64,000 nt of DNA from Mytilus trossulus (GCF_036588685.1 NW_026963310.1:620001-684000); one strand, 5' to 3'. Numbered from the stretch's first letter, positions 50,601 through 61,627 are shown. The notes: generated from the sequence alone by a model not told the origin. Made by a program: numbers and translations.

Positions 50601-52056
50601 CAAAGATGCCCTCTCCCATATATCCTTGTGTCACCATCATACATACCTGTCCCCTATCAAATGTCTCAAAGATACCCTCTCCCATATATCCTTGTGTCAC
50701 CATCATACATACCTGACCCCTGTCAAATGTCTCAAAGATGCCCTCTCCCAAATAATCTTGTGTCATCATCATACATACCTGACCCCTGTCAAATGTCTCA
50801 AAGATGCCCTCTCCCATGTATCATAGTGTCACCATCATACATACCTGTCCCCTGTCAAATGTCTCAAAGATGCCCTCTCCCATGTATCCTTGTGTCACTA
50901 TCATACATACCTGTCCCCTGTCAAATGTCTCAAAGATGCCCTCTCCCATGTATCATAGTGTCACCATCATACATACCTGTCCCCTGTCAAATGTCTTAAA
51001 GATGCCCTCTCCCATATATCCTTGTGTCACCATCATACATACCTGACCCCTGTCAAATGTCTCAAAGATGCCCTCTCCCAAATAATCTTGTGTCATCATC
51101 ATACATACCTGTCCCCTGTCAAATGTCTCAAAGATGCCCTCTCCCATGTATCATAGTGTCACCATCATACATACCTGTCCCCTGTCAAATGTCTCAAAGA
51201 TGCCCTCTCCCATGTATCATTGTGTCACCATTATACATACCTGACCCCTGTCAAATGTCTCAAAGATGCCCTCTCCCATATATCCTTGTGTCACCATCAT
51301 ACATACCTGACCCCTGTCAAATGTCTCAAAGATGCCCTCTCCCATGTATCATAGTGTCACCTTCATACATACCTGTCCCCTGTCAAATGTCTCAAAGATG
51401 CCCTCTCCCATATATCCCAGTTTCACCATCATACATACCTGTCCCCTGTCAAATGTCTCAAAGATGCCCTCTCCCAAATATCCTTGTGTCACCATAATAC
51501 ATACCTGTCCCCTATCAAATGTCTCAAAGATGCCCTCTCCCATGTATCCTTATGTCACCATAATATATACCTGTCACCTATCAAATGTCCCAAAGATGCC
51601 CTCTCCCATGTATCATTGTGTCACCATTATACATACCTGACCCCTGTCAAATGTCTCAAAGATGCCCTCTCCCATATATCCTTGTGTCACCATCATACAT
51701 ACCTGACCCCTGTCAAATGTCTCAAAGATGCCCTCTCCCATGTATCATAGTGTCACCTTCATACATACCTGTCCCCTGTCAAATGTCTCAAAGATGCCCT
51801 CTCCCATATATCCCAGTTTCACCATCATACATACCGGTCCTCTGTCAAATGTCTCAAAGATGCCCTTTCCCATATGTCCTTGTGTCACCATCATACATAC
51901 CTGTCCTCTGTCAAATGTCTCAAAGATGCCCTCTCCCATGTATCCCTGTGTCACCATGACCATCTGTGGCAGATTATCCTTATAATGCTCATAGAAACTT
52001 CTGGCACTGTATTCATCCGATAATGTTTCAAACTGAACATCATTTGAGTCCTCCAT
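44627..52056 (-). CDS. CABIT module 1 and proline-rich region: 5' half of the same adaptor (or a tandem paralogue)
   Basis: Five minus-strand exons, 52056-51901, 49597-49444, 48494-48321, 47025-46855 and 45240-44627, code 423 residues that align throughout with module 2: SARSFYEHYKDNLPQMVMV, GEKGMYGLQGRQISIPADYD, the core cysteine in GNAIC (residue 160) and VTAVPAYLPDL. The last exon has YAYISPCEYYNIGDLLR, a T/S/E-rich linker and PPPIPPKPP, but no SAM domain. It ends at GAG|GTAACT, after which retention of the intron gives a stop two codons later, so a short 425-residue isoform is possible. This exon is continuous where module 2 has an intron (between NEK and VYDV). The ATG at 52056 directly follows an acceptor-like TTAATTCAG, so an upstream exon may lie beyond; none was recognised up to 64000. 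Joined to module 2, the protein would be about 944 residues with two CABITs and one SAM. The 66-bp array at 50440 fills much of its first intron. Confidence 0.8.
45500..46092. mobile_element. Foldback element with a perfect central hairpin
   Basis: The outer arms (GTACGAAAAAAGTAATATAA ... CCTGTCATATTCCTGACTTG and the inverse, ending GCTATTTTGTAC) are diverged inverted repeats of over 120 bp, related to 38081-38621. Inside the left half, 45660-45699 and 45716-45755 are a perfect 40-bp inverted repeat around a 16-base centre. It lies between the module-1 exons at 46855 and 45240. Confidence 0.75.
46137..46450 (-). repeat. Family-L retroelement 3' end
   Basis: GAAGGTGAGGTATGAGTGAC, CGGCCTTCAACACGGAGCAT and CTGACTTAGGACAGGTGCAA are the inverted family-L landmarks. 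It is closest to the copy at 49838. Confidence 0.65.
47775..48098 (+). repeat. Dispersed repeat family R, copy
   Basis: TATGTTCCTTACGTCGTAAC to GGTATCTTTCGTCCCTCTTT, nearly collinear with 28430-28745. It lies between the CABIT exons at 48321 and 47025. Confidence 0.75.
49838..50065 (-). repeat. Family-L retroelement 3' end
   Basis: AGGAAGATGTGGTGTGAGTG, GGCCTTCAACACGGAGCCTT and AAACGGGAAAACCAAC match the copy at 46137. It lies in the same intron as the 66-bp array. Confidence 0.65.
50440..51957 (-). repeat. 23-copy, 66-bp minisatellite duplicating the end of a CABIT exon and its splice donor
   Basis: The landmark AAATGTC(T/C)CAAAGAT recurs every 66 bases from 50461 to 51913, exactly 22 periods with no length change. 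On the minus strand each unit encodes 22 residues (VTQGYMGEGIFETFDRGQ plus VCMM) and carries CAG|GTATGTATG, the donor of the exon 52056-51901. The highest-coordinate unit is the real exon end. Since 66 is a multiple of three, the exon frame runs on through units 2 and 3 and stops at a TGA in unit 4; several other units carry the same TGA. Blocks recur at offsets of 396 bp (six units) and 330 bp (five units), the mark of unequal exchange. Open frames on the plus strand here are shadows of the repeat. Confidence 0.95.
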
Positions 52057-52484
52057 CTGAATTAACAAATTGAATATAGAAAGGGGTGAATGGATTTTTA
52101 TAAACAGTTGATTTCTTTAATTTAGGAAGTGGATATATATAAATATATTTAATAGAAAATGTATCGTTTACATCATATCTAAATTTATCTTATTTCGAAC
52201 ATCGTTTCCTTATATATGCGTTATCTTGGTTATCTCAGGCTAGTATTCTCACACACGTGACATAGCTTTTTATTATTTTATTTTAAATATATAAAAAGTT
52301 TTAATTTAAAGCATTTATAATGCAAATGCATTAAATTAAATCGCTTTTATATGTACATGTATATAGGAAGTATTTATAATAAAGTTCCCCGGAGGAGGTA
52401 AGATAGGGAATAAAATCAATATTGCTTTATACATTGTTATAAGGAACATATTGTTCGTGGATATTGCTGAAAAAAGAGTTTATA
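52057..52484. other. No gene seen upstream of the first recognised CABIT exon
   Basis: AT-rich. A promoter or upstream exon of the CABIT gene could be here or further right, but I recognise neither. Confidence 0.3.
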
Positions 52485-52930
52485 AAAAAGAAGATGTGGT
52501 ATGATTGACAATGAGACAATTGTCCACAAGACACCAAAATGACACAGACATTAACAACTATAGACCATCGTACGGCCTTCAACAATGAGTTAATCCCATA
52601 CCACACACAATGTAGTCGGCTATAAAAGGCCCCGATATGACATTGTAGAACAACTAACGGCCTTATTTATGTAAAAAAATGAACAAAAAAAAATTGTAAC
52701 ACATAAACAAACGACAACTACTGAATTACAGGCTCCTGACATGGTACAGGCACATACATAAATAATGTGGCGGGGTTAAACATGTTAGCAGGATCCTAAC
52801 CCTCCCCTAACCTGGGACAGTGGTATAACAGTACAAATAAGAACGAACTATAAAAATCAGTTAAAAAAGGCTTAACTCATCAGATGGAAAAAAAATACAA
52901 GTGGACGTGGCCGGGTACTTTGCCTTTATC
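52485..52930 (-). repeat. Family-L retroelement 3' end, long copy
   Basis: AGAAGATGTGGTATGATTGA, ATCGTACGGCCTTCAACAAT, CATAAATAATGTGGCGGGGT and CCTAACCTGGGACAGTGGTA. Nearly collinear with 56135-56580; the two are the closest pair in the window. Confidence 0.75.
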
Positions 52931-53859
52931 TAAAAGTGGAAGAAATAAATTCTCTGGTATATCCCTCTCTTAAAAAAGGGATGGATAATTGATATTTCCT
53001 ACTTCCTTTAAATGTTTTCATAAATAACGTTTGCTCACAGACCGTTATAGTTTATTGAAGAGGAAGCTTACCGATTTTTATTTAGATACATGCTATAACA
53101 CGCTTTATTGAAAGAGCTCACAGGTATATTGTAAAATATATATCAATTGAAAACGATTAAGTTCAGGATGCAATTCAATTTTCATTGTTATGATGGTGTA
53201 ATTCTATCTATCCAAATCACACCTCTGTAAAAGGTATTTTGATGTATGGGGAAAACCCTACCATAACGTTGATAAACCCGGGTATTGTTATCCATGAACA
53301 TAGACAATCACAGGTCACAGTAGTACCTTCAACGACGAGCAAATCCGTACTAGATAGTAAGCTGTAAAATCTCCCAATAGGATGTTCAGTAGAAAATTAT
53401 TCAAAATATTAAAAAGGAAGAAAAAGTAGACATTAATATTCAAGTATATATCAAGTCTTGTATTTATAACCTAGAAAGAAAAACACACATCAAAAGGGCA
53501 ACACACTTTCTTGACAATTTATTCTGATAAAGGGAGCATAAACGGACTGATAATAGTCTGAATTCCGACCGTCTTACATTTTCATTTTTTAGTCAATATT
53601 TTTTTGAAATACACTTGAAATATGACTTTTTCTTATTATTAGGTATGTGTACTATACTTTGAGTATCACTTAAACATATGTACTTCTTTAAAAACGGAAA
53701 GGTCATACACTAACTACTCAAAATACTATATAAAGAAAAGACATATCGCCATCGTACTAAAACTTCTTTATCTGTACTATTTCAAAAAGTGGGTAGACAA
53801 TTATGCCCTATCTGATCAAAGACTAGATCTATATATATAAATAAATAAGCCCTAGCACA

Positions 53860-53960
53860 TTAAATATTCCTGGAGTTCCTGCTCATTTATATTGTTATGA
53901 AATATTTGCCGCGGGACGATACTGACACATGGAAATATCAATCAGTCAACCGTCCATCCT
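53860..53960 (+). repeat. Fragment of the CAAT-tailed retroposon
   Basis: TGTTATGAAATATTTGCCGC followed by GGACGATACTGACAC and ATCAATCAGTCAACC is a diverged match to the 3' end of the element at 3978-4406. Confidence 0.5.
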
Positions 53961-54389
53961 TATATACGCCACTGCACATATAATTCTTAAGAAATGATAT
54001 TAGTAAACAATGTTTTGCGCTCATTGCGCTTGCTTTAGTACTTGAAACTTTTAAAAATCATTAAACTTATTTGCCTTTTACTTTTAAATGAATGAATATT
54101 GCTGTGACTGCGTTTTATATTCTGCTGCTCATCACAACAGATAAAAATCATACATATCTACATTCAATTAATATGGGTTTTTTTAAACTCTACAGATTAT
54201 ATACACCAAAAGGATAAACCATTGCTCTAAACATTTTTTACATACGTACATTCTTTGATTATTAGAATTCTAAGCATTTCTTTGCTTAAGTTTTTGTACA
54301 TGATTTTTTAAGTACATAATTGATATAGAATCCATGCCTTCTTACACTCTAACACCCGTCAGTCTAAGTTCGTAAATAAATGAAACTAT

Positions 54390-54630
54390 GTTAAGTGGGG
54401 GAGAATACGGGAAAAAGGAGAGAGAAAAATCGAGAAATACAGAGAGAGGAAGAAAAAAAGAGAAAGATAGAAAAAGAGAAACAGGAACAGGAACAAAAAG
54501 AAACATAGAAATAGGAGAGATGGAAGAGGGGGAGAGATGAATATAGAGAGAGAGAAGGGTTAAAGGAAAAAAGTAGATATATAGAGCCCATTTACAGATC
54601 TAACAGTGTTGGGTTGATGTTTAGACGAGT

Positions 54631-54663
<33 letters not shown>

Positions 54664-54667
54664 GGAG

Positions 54668-54756
<89 letters not shown>

Positions 54757-54770
54757 GAGTGAAAAGAAAA
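54390..54770. repeat. Purine-rich tract, SINE tail and (GA)n microsatellite
   Basis: 54390-54560 is almost pure G/A on the plus strand. 54590-54630 is the SINE tail (TTTACAGATCTAACAGTGTT, GATGTTTAGACGAGTT), followed by (TA)10 and about 50 GA units (54651-54752). The serine/leucine-rich minus-strand frames are translations of these simple repeats. Confidence 0.8.
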
Positions 54771-54772
54771 GA

Positions 54773-54845
54773 GCCGTGGTGTAGTGGTTAGCGAATCGGA
54801 CTACTAACACAAAGTTTCCTGGTTCGATTCCCGTTCCGGAATGAA
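54773..54845 (+). repeat. tRNA-like sequence, probably a tRNA pseudogene or SINE head
   Basis: It has an A box (TGGTGTAGTGG) and a B box (GGTTCGATTCC), and a CTAACAC loop that recalls tRNA-Val(AAC). The T stem has only three of five pairs and the middle region has extra bases, so it cannot fold as a normal tRNA. It resembles the head of a different SINE from the one at 6968. Confidence 0.6.
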
Positions 54846-55310
54846 AATTTCAGGGACTGATTTTCGGCTCTCCCTTGACACTACTTGCGAGTATGGTCTT
54901 AACTATAATGAATTGGAAGGCAAAGAGTAAAGTATGAAGATAGGAAGAAGAGGAGATTGAGAACCTAGTTATTCTTCTATCACAGTTATTATAGTCGTGG
55001 TAGTTTGTACCAATTTTCAACATGATATATCTTCTTACAAAATACATATAGTTTTACTTGCTGGGATGTATACATTTATATTTAGTAATAATGTGAAATG
55101 CATTAGATTGTATAGGTCTTGTCTCGATTGCAATTGGTAGGGATATGTTTCATGGATTTGACGACCTGTTTCTTGTTATTTCAGGTTGTCTCTAATCATT
55201 TTTTACTTTGGAGATATTTGATTATTCTAAGCACCTCTTATAACAAATAAAGATGTAAAACATTTGTTTTCTGATTGTGTTTCTTGACAGCAGGGAATAA
55301 TCAAACTCTT

Positions 55311-55416
55311 CCTTACTTCCAATCTAATTGAAATGTTGATCTCTGATTACGTTATACTGCATATATGCAGTATAACGTAATCAGAGATCAACATTTCAAT
55401 TAGATTGCCTTACTTC
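55311..55416. mobile_element. Perfect 88-bp palindrome between 9-bp direct repeats
   Basis: 55320-55407 is self-complementary along its whole length (CAATCTAATTGAAATGTTGA at the left, centre CTGCATATATGCAG). It is flanked exactly by CCTTACTTC at 55311-55319 and at 55408-55416. The 9-bp duplication points to transposase-mediated insertion of a minimal inverted-repeat element. Confidence 0.85.
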
Positions 55417-56134
55417 GTTCAAATTAATTGAACACAGTAAAATTATATACCTTGGTTTCGCCAAACCTGACAATGTTTTTTTCGGGGTACCAATCTGCTC
55501 TACCACCCTCTCAGCTATATGAGTTATTTGTATAATGTTTGTTATTTACGCAGTATTAATATTCTGTTGAATTTCTAATACGGTATCCGCACTAACACGC
55601 ATTAGGGATACCATATGTATTGGAAATCGATATATAGTACAAAAAATTATTATCAGAATCAAAACTACATTTCAAACTGAAACCTACACTATATTGAAAG
55701 TACAAAGTTATACATGTATAATTATTTGTCAAAAACAAAAACTAATAATTTTATTCCTTAATATCCTCAGTTTCAAAAATATGTCGTTGGTAGTTGGTGA
55801 TCTATTATGAATTTGAGAAGTATGTGTAAATTAGGAAAATATACAAAGAAATCATTACTGAAACGTAAAAACTTAGTTATTACTCCAAAAATTCAAGTAA
55901 CTTACTTTTTGTCCTGTTAGGAAGTTCAAACAAGGCTTGTTTTGTACAACCCGGAAGAAATTAGACATTTCAATCTGTATACGAGCAGTTTAAATAGAAT
56001 TAAAATGCATGGTTGAATAATCGAGGATATATCAGTTACCTATACCTAAATACCTATATAATTAAATTATCGAAAGTCAACATGAGTGTAGATAGGGAAA
56101 AATAAATGTCTATTCAATATTATATAATGCATAT

Positions 56135-56580
56135 AAAAAAGAAGATGTGGTTTGATTTCCAATGCGACAACTGTCCACAAGAGACCAAAATGACACAGAC
56201 ATGAACAACTATAGGTCACCGTACAGCCTTCAACAATGGGGGAAGCCCATACAACATAGTCAGCTATAAAAGACCCCGATAAGACAATGTAAAACAATTC
56301 AAACGAGAAAACTAGCGGCCTTATTTATATAAAAAAAAATGAACGAAAAACAAATATGTAACACATAAACAAACGACAACCACTGAATTACAGGCTCCTG
56401 ACTTGGGACAGGCACATACATAAATAATGTGGCGGGGTTAAACATGTTTGCGGGATCCCAACCCTCCCCTAACCTGGGACAGTGGTATAACAGTACAACA
56501 TAAGAACGAACTATAAAAATCAGTTGAAAAAGGCTTAACTCATCAGATGGACAAAAATACAAGTGGACGTGGCCGCGTAC
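56135..56580 (-). repeat. Family-L retroelement 3' end, long copy
   Basis: AGAAGATGTGGTTTGATTTC, CACCGTACAGCCTTCAACAA, GACTTGGGACAGGCACATAC and CCTAACCTGGGACAGTGGTA; same orientation and extent as 52485-52930. Confidence 0.75.
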
Positions 56581-57259
56581 TTATACATGTACATCCCGAC
56601 ACAAAAAGACACAATGAACAGATCTGAAAGTACTCGCAGTTACATGTTTACAGTTCGTTATTGAATGAATTTTATTTGCAAAAGCATATTGGACATGCTA
56701 TGGCAATACATAATATATACATAATGTGACAAAAGACTGGTAACAGAGAACAATACAATAACATACATGTTGTAGCTAACCAATAATATCAGATCTAGCT
56801 TTCCATGTTAATATTATGTGCAGTGATATCACACTCCCAAGATGGCTTGGTGGTGGTGGTGGTGGGGCGAGACTCAAAGTCAGGCCGCTTTATTACACAA
56901 ATGGCACTTCACTAACACATTTTTGTGAGTACAAGATGTCCCCCCTTTTCTTATTTTTTTTTAGAATATCTGAATTTTATAAGAGTCTAAGGTACGTTCC
57001 GGTTTAAAAAAAAAAAAATTCAAGGGTAATATGAACATTTAGATTTAAAAAGATTATGATGGACAAACAGTTAAAAAAATCATCAGTGTCATATTTTGTC
57101 CGACTCATTTCAGCATGTTCGGTGTACTAGTATGACAAACAACACATTTAACTAATTATCATTTTGTTCTACTCTACTATCTATAGAAACTAGACAACAC
57201 CGGGACAAATCGCGTTATTTGTCAAATAATGTAGAATGATCGATGACAAATGGACAGCC

Positions 57260-57388
57260 GGGTTGCGTTCAATATCCGTAGGGGCTACGTAGTGCTACGT
57301 AGATTTTGACTGTTGAACGTGTACAGCAATATCATAGAACAAGTTGTTACATAGATATTGATAGCAGCTACTATATTGAACTCAACCC
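57260..57388. mobile_element. Small MITE with GGGTTG(C/A)GTTCAATAT ends
   Basis: GGGTTGCGTTCAATATCCGT at the left and the inverse GGGTTGAGTTCAATATAGTA at the right define about 18-bp inverted repeats. No clear target duplication is seen. Confidence 0.55.
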
Positions 57389-58040
57389 AGGACATTTATT
57401 TCGGGTAGACAGCATGGCAATTTCTACTAACGCTCATTCGCACGGATCTAACGAGAAAAGGAGAAAAAAAAAACACACAAAATAATGTTACAAGAATAAA
57501 CATATCGATCATGCAAAAAAAAAATAGATTTTGAAATTGAGTATTTTTATGTTGTTGTAAGCTTAAGAAACATGAGAAAATGTTTCTTATGTTGATATCC
57601 GGATGTTAAACATATTACATTTTATAGTTAATAATGGCTAACATATATACTGGGTCATTTATGGAACTACGTGCCAAGCAAGGCTTTTTTAAAAGCAAAA
57701 CTAAAAGTAAACAAAGTGACTAAAATTAAAACATTAAATTTAACATACACTTTCAAGATAAACTAATGTATTTACAATTGATAATTTATAAGCATACTAA
57801 AAAAAATAAGCTTATAAGTTAGAAAGGATGAGTAAACAATATGTACACACCATGGGACTCTTAGTATTGAGTACTATAATATTAACGTGACTGTATAATA
57901 GCATAGCCAGAAATGAGTAGTGCTTTTGCTAATTAATATTCATAACATGTAAATGATAATTGTACCACGTGATAGTAGTTTGAACTGGACTGGCTTGATA
58001 AGCTTGATATCCTTAAAATCTTTAAAACACGGATATTTAA

Positions 58041-58205
58041 GGAATAACAGTACTGTAGTTGAAGAGTTGCCACCGTCAATTGTAGATTTGACGGTCGCAA
58101 ATGCAGTTTTACTGGCGACGCGGAGCGGAGACAGTAAAACGGAGATTTGCGACCGTCAAATCAAAATTGACGGTGGCAACTCTTCAACTACAGTACTGTT
58201 ATTCC
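58041..58205. repeat. 165-bp foldback with ~74-bp near-perfect arms
   Basis: GGAATAACAGTACTGTAGTT through GACGGTCGCAAAT...GTTTTACTG is inverted on the right with only a few mismatches, around a GC-rich loop (GCGACGCGGAGCGGAGA). An 86-codon frame across it is an artefact of the hairpin. A related phrase (GTGGATTTGACGGCAACTTT) lies near 58528. Confidence 0.75.
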
Positions 58206-58912
58206 GATTATAATGCATTACAAAAAGAAAAAACACGATAAAACTTGAAAAAATGTCTAAATTTGTCAAATAAAAAAAAATCCGCGAAACTTCATGAATA
58301 ATTTTGGCACAAAGACGTCATGGCTAAACGTGACGTCATTCACATGAAAACTTACAAACTGGAGGTTATTACGTTACCTGTACGCTTCAAATTCGGATAA
58401 AATTACATTAAAACATCGAATTCGAGGTAGGTGTTATTTTATTTTCAATTAAATAGTAGTAATCGAACATTTGTTGATTCATCAATTCAAAATGGCGGGT
58501 CTCTCCTTAGTTACACCTGGTCAACTGTGGATTTGACGGCAACTTTTAGCCAATGAAAAAAATTGTTACATCCATATATTGCATTAGAATATAAGTTGCC
58601 CGTCACAGAGTCCTTATTTACAATCACTTTGATATTTCCGTAAAGTTGTCAGGCGGTCAAAATCAAAACAATGAACGTGAATTTAGTGATTTTTTCGTGC
58701 TTTCGTGAGTTTATTCTTCTTGAAATAGTAACATTTTAATTTTACGTGGGAACCTAGAGTTGAACGACTACACATACAAGGTTTGGACTTGCTTATTCTT
58801 TGGAAATTCAAGTTTCAAAATCCACCCCAGCAACATGATTTTGTAATGACCTTGTAAGCCAATTTTCAACACAAAGTTGGCAAATTTGACGTTTCAGCCA
58901 TTTTAGCCTGTA

Positions 58913-59084
58913 TACACCTTATCGCTATTCCCGCTTGACCCGAGAATCTATCCCGCTTGAACTTTTGACGTCATACAACAATCTCTTTTCCATTGTGGCG
59001 TCAGATATTTTCTTTTATGACGTAAACATTTTACGGGAACTTGTGTGATGTCCAGTAATGGCGGACAAATAGCGATAAGGTGTA
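58913..59084. mobile_element. TA-flanked MITE, ACACCTTATCGCTATT ends
   Basis: TACACCTTATCGCTATT at 58913 is exactly inverted as AATAGCGATAAGGTGTA ending 59084. The interior is GC-richer (CCCGCTTGACCCGAGAATCT) and noncoding. Confidence 0.75.
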
Positions 59085-60179
59085 TTTTACACTGCAATGT
59101 TAAAGGCCTCTCGCTTCGTTATTTAAAATAGCTCAGGAACCTGTATTTTTGCAACAACAGTCATAATGTTTCGTTTAAATGGTGTATATTGTTGTGTATA
59201 TTCATTTTCTGCCCCGGCAACCTGTCTATCACTTAAATTAAAATTAAAAAATACATTTTTTTCAAAATTCCCTATCATTTTTAGTAATTTCCGTGACCCG
59301 TATCCGATTTCTTTAGTATAATATTCAAATAAGCAAAGTGGCGTTGATTTCTTGATATGAGTCCCAGACTTACCTAATTATAAAATAAAACGCAATGACC
59401 AAACAAATAGAAAATAAAAAGAAATGTAGGGAATAATGTTTTGAAGTTGATTGCAAGATTCTTAAAGACTCTGTTATAGTTAAAAAAATCTTTAAAAAGA
59501 GCGGAAACGCTTTTATTAATAGGCCCTATTATTATCGGAAGTACATTCGGGTGCGCTGTCTATAAATGATTACTGTTGGTATGACTATAACCGCGGGAAA
59601 TAAGTTAACTCTCTAGACTTATCGAAGCAATCCATATAAATATCAAAGAGATTACGAACTTTTCCGTATGCAAGTCATGTGACAGACATCAGAAGACAAG
59701 TTTCCCTTTTATACAGTGAAAAGAAATGTCTTAATTAAGGAATTTAGCACTGAATATATTCATGAACTGTATACGATATATGTATTTGTAATGGTAAGTA
59801 CAATTAGAGTAAACTGTCAAAATCAAAACTTCCGGCATAACCTGTGGATACAATAAAGTCAGTCTAAAGTACAGACCCCCTCCTCTTAAAAATAAGTAGA
59901 AGAGGTAAATATTCCTATGAAACGACCACCGCTGCTTTTATTAAAAGTCATTACATGATCATATATCTGAAATCCGCATATGTTTACAATAGTCTATGGG
60001 GTCAAACACGTTGTCCTATATTTTGACATTTAAATTAAAGTTTATAACAACTGTTCAACATGCTAGCCTACATGTACCTATAATTGTTAATACGTGGATA
60101 GAACAAATGTTCCAGCAGGATTCCAAATCTCAATTTCATAAATATAAAGGCAGACTATTAACCTACCCAGACATCCATG
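59085..60179. other. No gene seen
   Basis: AT-rich noncoding DNA with no repeat I can delimit. Confidence 0.35.
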
Positions 60180-60345
60180 GCAGATCCAGAACTTTTCATA
60201 AAAAGGGGGGGATGTGCAGCTGTCTGACATAAAAGGGGGGTGGCACTCCAGTCATGCTTCAGATTCCCTATATAATCAACCAAATTTTTCCAACGGAAAG
60301 GGGGGGGGGGGGCTGTGCGGATCTGCCTATGGACATGTTGGTTGG
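60180..60345. repeat. G-tract dispersed repeat with hAT-like end
   Basis: Four G-runs (the longest 14 G at 60299-60312), CACTCCAGTCATGCTTCAGA, TTCCCTATATAATCAACCAA and GCGGATCTGCC. Similar phrases (CTCCAGTGACGCTTCAGTGA, TTCCCTATATAAGCAACCAT, ATCCGCCACTG) occur at 14460-14550. Confidence 0.5.
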
Positions 60346-61428
60346 TCATAATATATACTTGGTATACCTGATAAAATCAAATTAACTGCTTGCACATGCA
60401 GTAGTTGCTTGAGCTCCAATATTATAATGGTTGGTACTACATTTGTACATGTGGATGATTCGGAATCCTCTATCTTCCCTAACTTAACCAGTTGATTGGC
60501 ATGATTAGACTATCTCTATATATACATATAGATTCTACCACTGTATCCGATATTTTAAAGTGTAATACGATATTTATCAAACAATACGCAGGCAAACTTA
60601 TTCCTTCTTTGCATGCGATTGATCTGCAAAAAAGATGTGTTCCTTCTATGTGACGTCATCAGGCATGGTTGCCTTTTTCATACCGTCACAATAGGAAATT
60701 CAGAGGAAAACAAAAAGATTTGAAGTCACAATCAGATTTTAACCAATAAAGAACTGAGATCAAACGAACCACACATTGATTAATTTTGTTTATACAATGG
60801 ATGCAGAAAGGGATAAATTGATGAAGATTTAGAGAAATGATAATATACTATGCATACAATGTACAACATATATATATATATACTAATTCTATACAAATGT
60901 CATAATTTCTGCTTTTCTTGGATTTCTTTTGACATGTTTAAACTAAATTTGACTTGTATAAAGGAGCTGATAGGTCAGGTCCTTTAATTCTGTACCCTTT
61001 AATTTTTTAGGTCATTTTTCTCTATTCTAAAAAAAATATATTTTTGCCCATCATGTTCTTTATTCTTCACTATTGTTTTCCATTATCCTGTTATCCCAGA
61101 CCCACCTGTACATTTTGTATAAAATTTATATAAGTATTAATATAACCACTGACTGAATTGCAATGCAAAAATCAAGTTGTAACTATAACATGAATAAGGT
61201 CATGAAGGTATTATTTTATTCCTGCAAGTTAAGATTTATTAGCTGTGGAGTATTAAACTTGCATCATCAGCAGATCCAGGGAGTGATCCATAGATTAGAA
61301 CCTCGATCCCCTTTTTCTTTTTTGTTATGAGAATGGTTCATAGTTCTCAGGGTGGTTGGAATTACCTGTTTCACAAAATGACTGATCTGCGTCTGTTAAA
61401 TTAAACTGATGACATAATACAATTGTAA
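60346..61428. other. No gene seen
   Basis: AT-rich noncoding DNA; only short frames. Confidence 0.35.
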
Positions 61429-61627
61429 TACTGTAAATTCAGAAATTATTGCGAGGTTTTTATTATTGCGAATAATACGACTAAGTCGTAAACGCAATAA
61501 TTAAAACTCACATTTTGTAATATTTTAACTGAATTAAGCATTAATCGTAAAAATTAAAATCGCATTCAAGTGAAAAATGACAAAATCGCAATAATAAATG
61601 CACTCAATAATTTTTAAATTTACAGTA
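61429..61627. mobile_element. TA-flanked MITE, CTGTAAATTC ends
   Basis: TACTGTAAATTCAGAAATTA on the left is inverted on the right (TTTTTAAATTTACAGTA). The match continues inward through ATTATTGCGA motifs. About 199 bp including both TA dinucleotides. Confidence 0.75.

Noticed and set aside
50440-51957. CRISPR-like array
   Set aside because: The repeats are contiguous 66-mers without unique spacers and overlap a spliced eukaryotic exon.
50401-52000. Long plus-strand frames of the SPSYIPVPCQMSQRCPLP type
   Set aside because: They are antisense readings of the 66-bp minisatellite, open only because the unit length is a multiple of three. The minus strand holds the real exon.
54773-54845. Functional tRNA-Val gene
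   Set aside because: The T stem has mismatches and the anticodon arm has extra bases; it fits a tRNA-derived repeat.
57953-58213. 86-codon ORF
   Set aside because: It runs through both arms of the 58041 foldback and ends just outside it; an artefact of the hairpin.
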